Positions 6,237 to 10,317 of a DNA stretch of 10,317 bases are shown piece after piece. Below the pieces are notes generated by a model, which was not told the DNA's origin, searched no databases, and worked only from the letters and a program-made list of their open reading frames with translations. Each line of letters starts with the position of its first letter. The first letter of the stretch is position 1. Source of the DNA: Thermodesulfatator sp. Lineage in GTDB: Bacteria; Desulfobacterota; Thermodesulfobacteria; Thermodesulfobacteriales; Thermodesulfobacteriaceae. A program made the position numbers and the translations under genes. The DNA lies in assembly GCA_026993045.1 (NCBI GenBank), contig JALWWR010000219.1, positions 1 to 10,317 on the forward strand, given 5' to 3'.

Positions 6237-8224
6237 GCCAAGGCCAGTTTCAGAATCTCTAACCGAGGATTTACCCTTTGTATGCGCACCTGGATCTCCT
6301 CTCCGGCTCGCACCCTTTGGCCGGGGGGAAGGAGCAATTCGGCCTGAAGCATGAAATCCGGGAGAAGCACCCGGGCCCTTCTTTCCCCAGCTTCGATCAC
6401 TAGGGCTGGAAACCTCTGTCCTTGGCCATGAAGTTTTAAGTATTTCAAGAGCCAGTAGCGTTGGGTGCGATTTTTCACTTGTTGGAGAGCGCTTTGTTTT
6501 TCTTCTATCTCCAGGAGCATCTTCTGGAGGTCTTCCCTCTGAAAGGGAGGGACCTCTCCGGCTAGATACGCGCCAAGTTGGTGCTGGACCACCAGGTCCA
6601 TAAACCGCCGGATGGGGGAGGTCACAGTGGTGTATTCTGGAAGCCCCAGGCCGTGATGAAATTCTGGGTCTACTCCGATCTCACCCCGCACCATAAACCT
6701 GAGCTGCTGGATCATTTTGACCAGATCCCTTTCACCTGGATTTAAAATCCGAGCCAGAGGTTCCTTTTGGTAACGATAAAGGGCCGGAATTTGATTTTGA
6801 TGAAGGAACCGGGCCGCTACAAAATTGGCGGCCACCATAAATTCCGCCACTAAAGAACGGGCCGGGGTGAACTCCAGGCGTTCAAGCTGGATCTTTCCCT
6901 CCACCACCTTGAGGGCGATCTCCGGGAGGACTACGGTAAGGGCCCCCTGTTTCTGCCGTCTTTCTAAAAAGGCCTGGGAAAGCTGGTAAAAGCGAGTCCA
7001 AAAGGGGTCCCCTTCTTTAAGCCACTGGTCCACCTCTTCGTAAGTGAGTCGCCGGGCCACCCGGATGCGGGAAAGGTAGAGGCGATAGTCGAGGATCTCA
7101 CCAGCTGGGGAAAAAGTGATTTCAAAGGAAACCGCCGGCCGGTCTTCTCCTTCTCGGAGACTCAAACGGTTCTCAGAGAGCAGCGGGGGGAGCATGGGAA
7201 TTATCCTTTCAGGGAGATAAAGGGTGGCCCCTCTCCGACGGGCTTCTTCAAAGGTCTTGGTCTCGGGAGCCACCACCGAAGAGACATCCGTAATATGAAC
7301 TCCTACTATCAAATGGTCCCCCTGATCTTCAAAGTGGAGGGCGTCGTCAAAGTCTTGGGTGTCCGGGGCGTCGATGGTAAAGACATCTTTTTCCCGTAGA
7401 TCTTCTCGAGGACGCTCCTTTTCGCTAAGCTGCGAGGCTTCTTCTAGCACCGCCGGGGGAAATTCCCGAGGGATCCGAAAACGCCAGAGTTCCAAGTTTT
7501 CGTCTTCCTGGAAGATCCCAGCCTTCACCAAGAGCCGGAAAGGGGTCTCCGGGCCGGTGGCTTTAAGTCGTTTAAGGACTTCCCGAGTCTCTTTAAGACG
7601 GGCCGTTTCCTCTTGGGCCAGACAGAGCTCCTTTAAACCTGCCAAGAAATGTTCCCGGATTTCTGCGGGAATCTCTTCCACCGAGCCCCCTTGCATGAGC
7701 TGGGAGAGGAACCTCTCTCCTTGGCTAAGGCGCCAGAGCCGCTCCTCTTCGCGCTTGCGGGCCAGAAGCTCCCTTTCCACTTCTTCCGGCGAGCGCACTT
7801 GTAAAGTCCCGGCTCGAAACCGAAAATAGAGTCGGTCTTCGAGGGCCGCTCTTACCAAGGCTGCCGTAGCATCCTCTGAAGCCTTGGCCCCCCAGTAAAT
7901 CGCCGCCAGCTCGTAAGGATCAAAACTTTCCCCTTCTCCCAGGATCAGTTCCCAGAGTTCTTTAAGGTCTAACTCCTTCTTCAGATCCTCCCGGAGGCTT
8001 TGTTTTTGGACTAGAAGATCTAGGATCTCTTGGCGAGACAGGCCCTGATAGCGTTTCCTAGAAAAGAGCAGGACCTGGTGGGCCGAGACCGTGGTTTCCT
8101 TTCCCGAGGGCAGGAGGACCTTTAGACGTTTCCCTTTGGTTCCCAGGACGTAAGTGGTAAGGGGCCTTCTTTCTTCCACCACCTCCGCCAGACGTCCCAC
8201 CACCTCATTTTCTTTCTCCATCAC
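6233..8224 (-). CDS. RNase II/RNase R-family 3'-5' exoribonuclease (RNB domain)
   Basis: A processive, Mg-dependent RNA-degrading enzyme of 662-663 residues. The RNB domain begins near residue 270; its catalytic motif IDAPDTQDFDDAL gives Asp285, Asp291, Asp293 and Asp294 at exactly the spacing of E. coli RNase II Asp201/207/209/210. VGVHITDVSSVV, GATLYLPERIIPMLPPLLSE and TSPIRRFMDLVVQHQL follow as expected. The last ~60 residues look like an S1 RNA-binding domain. The first ~270 residues lack obvious cold-shock domains; they hold a charged, helical region and a winged-helix-like stretch near 102-133, which recalls the cyanobacterial/chloroplast-type RNB proteins rather than E. coli RNase R. 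The start is GTG at 8224 or the adjoining ATG at 8221, immediately after the hisA TAG, so translation is probably by termination-reinitiation. Last gene of the his operon; its TAA overlaps the opposing TAG. Confidence 0.92.
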   Translation of the reverse strand: MMEKENEVVGRLAEVVEERRPLTTYVLGTKGKRLKVLLPSGKETTVSAHQVLLFSRKRYQGLSRQEILDLLVQKQSLREDLKKELDLKELWELILGEGESFDPYELAAIYWGAKASEDATAALVRAALEDRLYFRFRAGTLQVRSPEEVERELLARKREEERLWRLSQGERFLSQLMQGGSVEEIPAEIREHFLAGLKELCLAQEETARLKETREVLKRLKATGPETPFRLLVKAGIFQEDENLELWRFRIPREFPPAVLEEASQLSEKERPREDLREKDVFTIDAPDTQDFDDALHFEDQGDHLIVGVHITDVSSVVAPETKTFEEARRRGATLYLPERIIPMLPPLLSENRLSLREGEDRPAVSFEITFSPAGEILDYRLYLSRIRVARRLTYEEVDQWLKEGDPFWTRFYQLSQAFLERRQKQGALTVVLPEIALKVVEGKIQLERLEFTPARSLVAEFMVAANFVAARFLHQNQIPALYRYQKEPLARILNPGERDLVKMIQQLRFMVRGEIGVDPEFHHGLGLPEYTTVTSPIRRFMDLVVQHQLGAYLAGEVPPFQREDLQKMLLEIEEKQSALQQVKNRTQRYWLLKYLKLHGQGQRFPALVIEAGERRARVLLPDFMLQAELLLPPGQRVRAGEEIQVRIQRVNPRLEILKLALA

Positions 8225-8953
8225 CTAAGCATCCGCTGCCAGTTTTAAGGCCTGGGCCAAGTCCACCCGTCCCTCGTAAAGGGCCCGCCCTATTATCACT
8301 CCGGCCAGCCCTTGCCCCTCTAAGGCCTTCAGCCGCCGTATATCTTCTAAAGAGGCCACTCCTCCGGCCAGGACCACCGGCAGGTCCACCGCCGCCAGCA
8401 ATTTTTCCAGGCGTCCCGTGTAGACCCCTTCCTGGGTCCCGTCTCTTTCGATCTCGGTAAAGATGAGGCCTGCGATCCCGTGATCTTCCAGCTTTTTAGC
8501 CAGATCCAGATAGGAAAGGCGACTGGCCTCGGTCCAGCCCGAGACCGCGATCTCGTCTCCCCGGACATCCAAGCTCACCAAAATCCTTCCCGGAAAACGC
8601 CGGGCTGCCTCTTTGACCAGCTCGGGTTCCCGGGCTGCCACGGTTCCAAGAATCACCTGAAACACCCCGGCCTCTAAATAGCGCTCAATGGTGTCCAGAT
8701 CACGAATCCCTCCTCCGATTTCTACCGGCACTTTTACGCTTTGGGCGATCTTTACCACCCAGTCAAAATGGACCGGCCGCCCTTCTTTGGCCCCAGAAAG
8801 GTCCACCAGATGAAGCTTAGGGGCCCCTTGATCCACAAAGGCCTGGGCCTGAGAAAGGGGGTCAGGGTTATAAACCGTCTCTCGGCTATAGTCTCCTTGA
8901 TACAATCTTACGCAACGGCCGTCTTTAAGATCGATGGCGGGTATGACCAACAT
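8225..8953 (-). CDS. hisA: HisA, ProFAR isomerase of histidine synthesis
   Basis: A 242-residue (beta/alpha)8 barrel enzyme that isomerises the aminoaldose ProFAR to the aminoketose PRFAR, the fourth step of histidine synthesis. The two catalytic aspartates are visible: Asp8 in IPAIDLKDG and Asp129 in VSLDVRGD. Phosphate-binding loops are VEIGGGIRD (77-85) and, near the end, VVLAGGVASLEDIRRL and GVIIGRALYEG. Length and motifs distinguish it from its relative HisF. The ATG at 8953 is preceded by GGGAG 7 bases upstream and shares one base with the TGA of the lipoprotein gene (TGATG). Directly followed by the exoribonuclease. Confidence 0.96.
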   Translation of the reverse strand: MLVIPAIDLKDGRCVRLYQGDYSRETVYNPDPLSQAQAFVDQGAPKLHLVDLSGAKEGRPVHFDWVVKIAQSVKVPVEIGGGIRDLDTIERYLEAGVFQVILGTVAAREPELVKEAARRFPGRILVSLDVRGDEIAVSGWTEASRLSYLDLAKKLEDHGIAGLIFTEIERDGTQEGVYTGRLEKLLAAVDLPVVLAGGVASLEDIRRLKALEGQGLAGVIIGRALYEGRVDLAQALKLAADA

Positions 8954-9597
8954 CAGGAATCTCCCGGAAAGGGGAAATCAGCCAAGACCTGTTCTAGCCC
9001 CTTGGCGGCTAGTTCTCGGGCTGTAAGCCATCGGAAACCCCGATAAAGACGAAATTTAAAGATATTTTCACTCAGAGGTTTCTGGGTCTCGTCAAACCAC
9101 CCCTTCCAGACGATGGCCCCGTCCTGAGTGCGAAAGAGCACCAGGGCAAAGGCCACCGAAGCCGGGGCCCTTACCCCCAAGGCCCCGCCTTGGCGCTCTT
9201 TGAAACGGAAGATCTTTCCGTAAAGCAAGCCTTCCACCCTAAGCTCCTGGCCCAAAGCCTTTACGATCTCTGAGGTGGTAGGGTTTTGGGCCTGAGCCAG
9301 GGCCTCGGCCCACAAGGTCTCAAATTCTTCAACGGGAACAAAACGAAAACCCGGTTTTCCCGCCAGTTCTTCCCGTAAGAGCTGGTCCATGGTCTTTCGA
9401 GCCTCGGGCTGGATTACCCCTTTAAGGGGTCCTTTTACCGGGCAGACAAAATAACCCCTTTCTCCCCCCGGACAGGCGGCCTCAAAAGGCAAGACCGCGA
9501 TGGACTTTAAGGGCGGCCGCGAAGGCCTTTGGCCATACTTAGGGCCGCACGAAACCAAAAATAAAAGACTTAAAAAAAGGGCCAAATAACGCAACAT
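8953..9597 (-). CDS. Envelope lipoprotein of unknown function in the his operon
   Basis: A 214-residue protein with a clear lipoprotein signal: a hydrophobic run ending in FLVSC, Cys17 being the lipidated residue. The mature part starts with a flexible basic/proline segment, then SIAVLPFE (about 32-39), a motif of CsgG/TolB-N/GNA1162-like periplasmic proteins, followed by LLREELAGKPGFRFVPVEEF, GLLYGKIFRFKER and a segment describing a beta sandwich (VRAPASVAFALVLF, DGAIVWKGWFDETQ). It ends in a helical WLTARELAAKGLEQVLADFP. I recall similar lipoproteins in deltaproteobacterial relatives but cannot name a characterised member. Two cysteines (Cys42, Cys52) lie close together and may pair. A strong AGGAGG sits on the hisB stop, 4 bases before the ATG. 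Its place between hisB and hisA is unexpected: nothing in it suggests a metabolic role. Confidence 0.83.
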   Translation of the reverse strand: MLRYLALFLSLLFLVSCGPKYGQRPSRPPLKSIAVLPFEAACPGGERGYFVCPVKGPLKGVIQPEARKTMDQLLREELAGKPGFRFVPVEEFETLWAEALAQAQNPTTSEIVKALGQELRVEGLLYGKIFRFKERQGGALGVRAPASVAFALVLFRTQDGAIVWKGWFDETQKPLSENIFKFRLYRGFRWLTARELAAKGLEQVLADFPFPGDS

Positions 9598-9605
9598 GGT
9601 TCCTC

Positions 9606-10181
9606 CTAAAGTTCCCCTTTGGTGGATCGCGGACCAGCCGAACTGGGGCCTAAAGCCCGGGCCAGGGCGTAAGCCAAGGCCTTAAAGACCGCTTCGGCCA
9701 TGTGGTGCGCATTTTCACCGTAAAAGAGCCGGACGTGTAAAGTAAAACGTCCGTGCATGGCCAGGGCCTTCAAAAATTCCGGGATTAGCTCAAGGTCAAA
9801 TTGTCCCACCCGTTCTTTGGGAAACTCTCCCCGGAACTGAAAATGCGGCCTTACCGCTAGATCCACCACCGCTTGGGCCAAGGCCTCTTCCATGGGGACA
9901 GTAGCCTCTCCATAGCGGGCTAGCCCTTCCCGTCGTCCCAAGGCCTCGGCCAAAGTTTCTCCTAAAAGGATCCCAACGTCTTCCACCGTGTGATGGGCGT
10001 CTACATGAAGATCGCCTTGGGCCTTAAGCTCAAGCCCCCAGCCGGCATGGTAGGCCAAAAGCTCTAACATGTGATCCAAAAAACCTACCCCGGTCTTGAT
10101 CTTTTGGGCTCCGCCTTCTAGGTTGAGTTTTAGGGCAATGTCCGTTTCTTTAGTCTGACGGCGCTTACTGATACCGCTCAT
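9606..10181 (-). CDS. hisB: HisB, imidazoleglycerol-phosphate dehydratase
   Basis: A 191-residue monofunctional enzyme that removes water from imidazole glycerol phosphate, the sixth step of histidine synthesis. Metal-binding and family motifs are GFLDHMLELLAYH (33-45), DAHHTVEDVGI (61-71) and ENAHHMAEAVFKA (156-168), with the paired histidines that bind manganese. There is no fused histidinol-phosphatase domain as in E. coli. Both tandem halves of the fold are present and the length is normal. The ATG at 10181 follows AAGGAGG by 5 bases. First gene of the operon that continues with the lipoprotein, hisA and the exoribonuclease; the next gene starts 8 bases after its stop. Confidence 0.97.
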   Translation of the reverse strand: MSGISKRRQTKETDIALKLNLEGGAQKIKTGVGFLDHMLELLAYHAGWGLELKAQGDLHVDAHHTVEDVGILLGETLAEALGRREGLARYGEATVPMEEALAQAVVDLAVRPHFQFRGEFPKERVGQFDLELIPEFLKALAMHGRFTLHVRLFYGENAHHMAEAVFKALAYALARALGPSSAGPRSTKGEL

Positions 10182-10202
10182 CTGGGCCTCCTTTCTTTCC
10201 CA

Positions 10203-10231
10203 AGCTTAAAGGCTTAAGTGAGATTTGACAA
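10203..10231 (-). promoter_or_regulatory. Weak candidate promoter of the hisB operon
   Basis: On the minus strand TTGTCA (10231-10226) and TAAGCT (10208-10203) are 17 bases apart. The -35 box is good, the -10 box poor (3 of 6). It would lie about 10 bases inside the boundary of the putative insertion element end, so the element would have left it intact. No histidine leader peptide or attenuator is visible. Confidence 0.3.
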
Positions 10232-10241
10232 TCTAGCGGCG

Positions 10242-10317
10242 TGTTACTGCAGAGCGAAAATGTCACCCTAATTGCAAGGGGAAAATGTCACCCCGCTCCT
10301 GAGTTTGTGTTTTAAGC
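10242..10317. mobile_element. Putative end of an IS21-family insertion sequence (body outside the window)
   Basis: From TGTTACTGCA at 10242 the sequence carries two copies of GAAAATGTCACCC at 25-base spacing. Read on the other strand this is GGGTGACATTTTC repeated with TTGCAATTA between, a pattern I associate from memory with the multiple terminal repeats of some IS21-family elements, whose ends begin 5'-TG. No istA/istB coding sequence and no second end lie in the window, so it may be a full element to the right or a solo remnant. Confidence 0.45.
10249..10293. repeat. Two direct repeats, 25-base period
   Basis: GCA-N4-GAAAATGTCACCC occurs at 10249-10268 and again at 10274-10293. The 13-base core is identical in both copies (10256-10268 and 10281-10293). 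Spacing of about two and a half helical turns fits binding sites for a transposase or regulator. Confidence 0.85.

Noticed and set aside
7359..7829. 156-codon open frame on the + strand inside the exoribonuclease gene
   Set aside because: Its product is a Ser/Arg-rich low-complexity string with no family features, opposite a well-conserved RNB gene; it is a shadow of that gene's codon use.
10225..10253. Perfect -35 hexamer TTGACA on the + strand pointing into the putative IS end
   Set aside because: No acceptable -10 box lies 16-18 bases downstream (bases near 10247-10253 read CTGCAGA).
10249..10293. Start of a CRISPR array
   Set aside because: Only two copies, the period is 25 bases with no proper spacer, and the conserved core is 13 bases; a transposon end or binding-site pair fits better.

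Overview
The window looks like an ordinary chromosomal stretch of a thermophilic bacterium. I place it tentatively in the Thermodesulfobacteriota (Thermosulfurimonas/Thermodesulfatator-like). The reasons are moderately high GC, proteins rich in Glu/Lys/Arg, a short-type ThiC, gaps of almost nothing between genes, and lipoproteins of a deltaproteobacterial flavour. This is inference from protein style; no rRNA is present to settle it.

Layout. (i) 1-1103, + strand: the 3' part of thiC (thiamine pyrimidine synthesis), cut by the window edge. (ii) 1100-2383, - strand: an MgtC/DUF4010 membrane protein converging on thiC, with overlapping stop codons. (iii) 2384-2620: a divergent promoter region with a perfect 14-bp palindrome directly before a TetR-family gene. 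(iv) 2621-3976, + strand: a tight operon of the TetR regulator and two tandem, homologous small lipoproteins of no family I recognise, ended by a hairpin. (v) 4089-6236, + strand: inositol monophosphatase family protein (suhB-like), a Nudix hydrolase, and a receiver-GGDEF response regulator, all overlapping. (vi) 6233-10181, - strand: hisB, an envelope lipoprotein, hisA and an RNase II/R-family exoribonuclease, read in that order and almost certainly co-transcribed. (vii) 10242-10317: two 25-bp-spaced direct repeats that resemble the end of an IS21-family element continuing beyond the window.

How the genes work together. HisB and HisA catalyse two non-adjacent steps of histidine synthesis, and a lipoprotein sits between them where other his genes are often found. 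The TetR protein probably controls itself and the two lipoproteins through the palindrome. The suhB-Nudix-GGDEF set is an operon by spacing only; no common pathway is evident. Both convergent gene pairs meet in the same overlapping stop-codon tetramer (CTAA/TTAG), leaving no intergenic room for terminators.

The points most worth a second look are the TetR/twin-lipoprotein operon, the IS21-like end just upstream of hisB, the lipoprotein inside the his operon, and the degenerate inhibitory site of the diguanylate cyclase. I see no CRISPR array, tRNA, rRNA or large accessory system, and no gene-free stretch longer than 300 bases.
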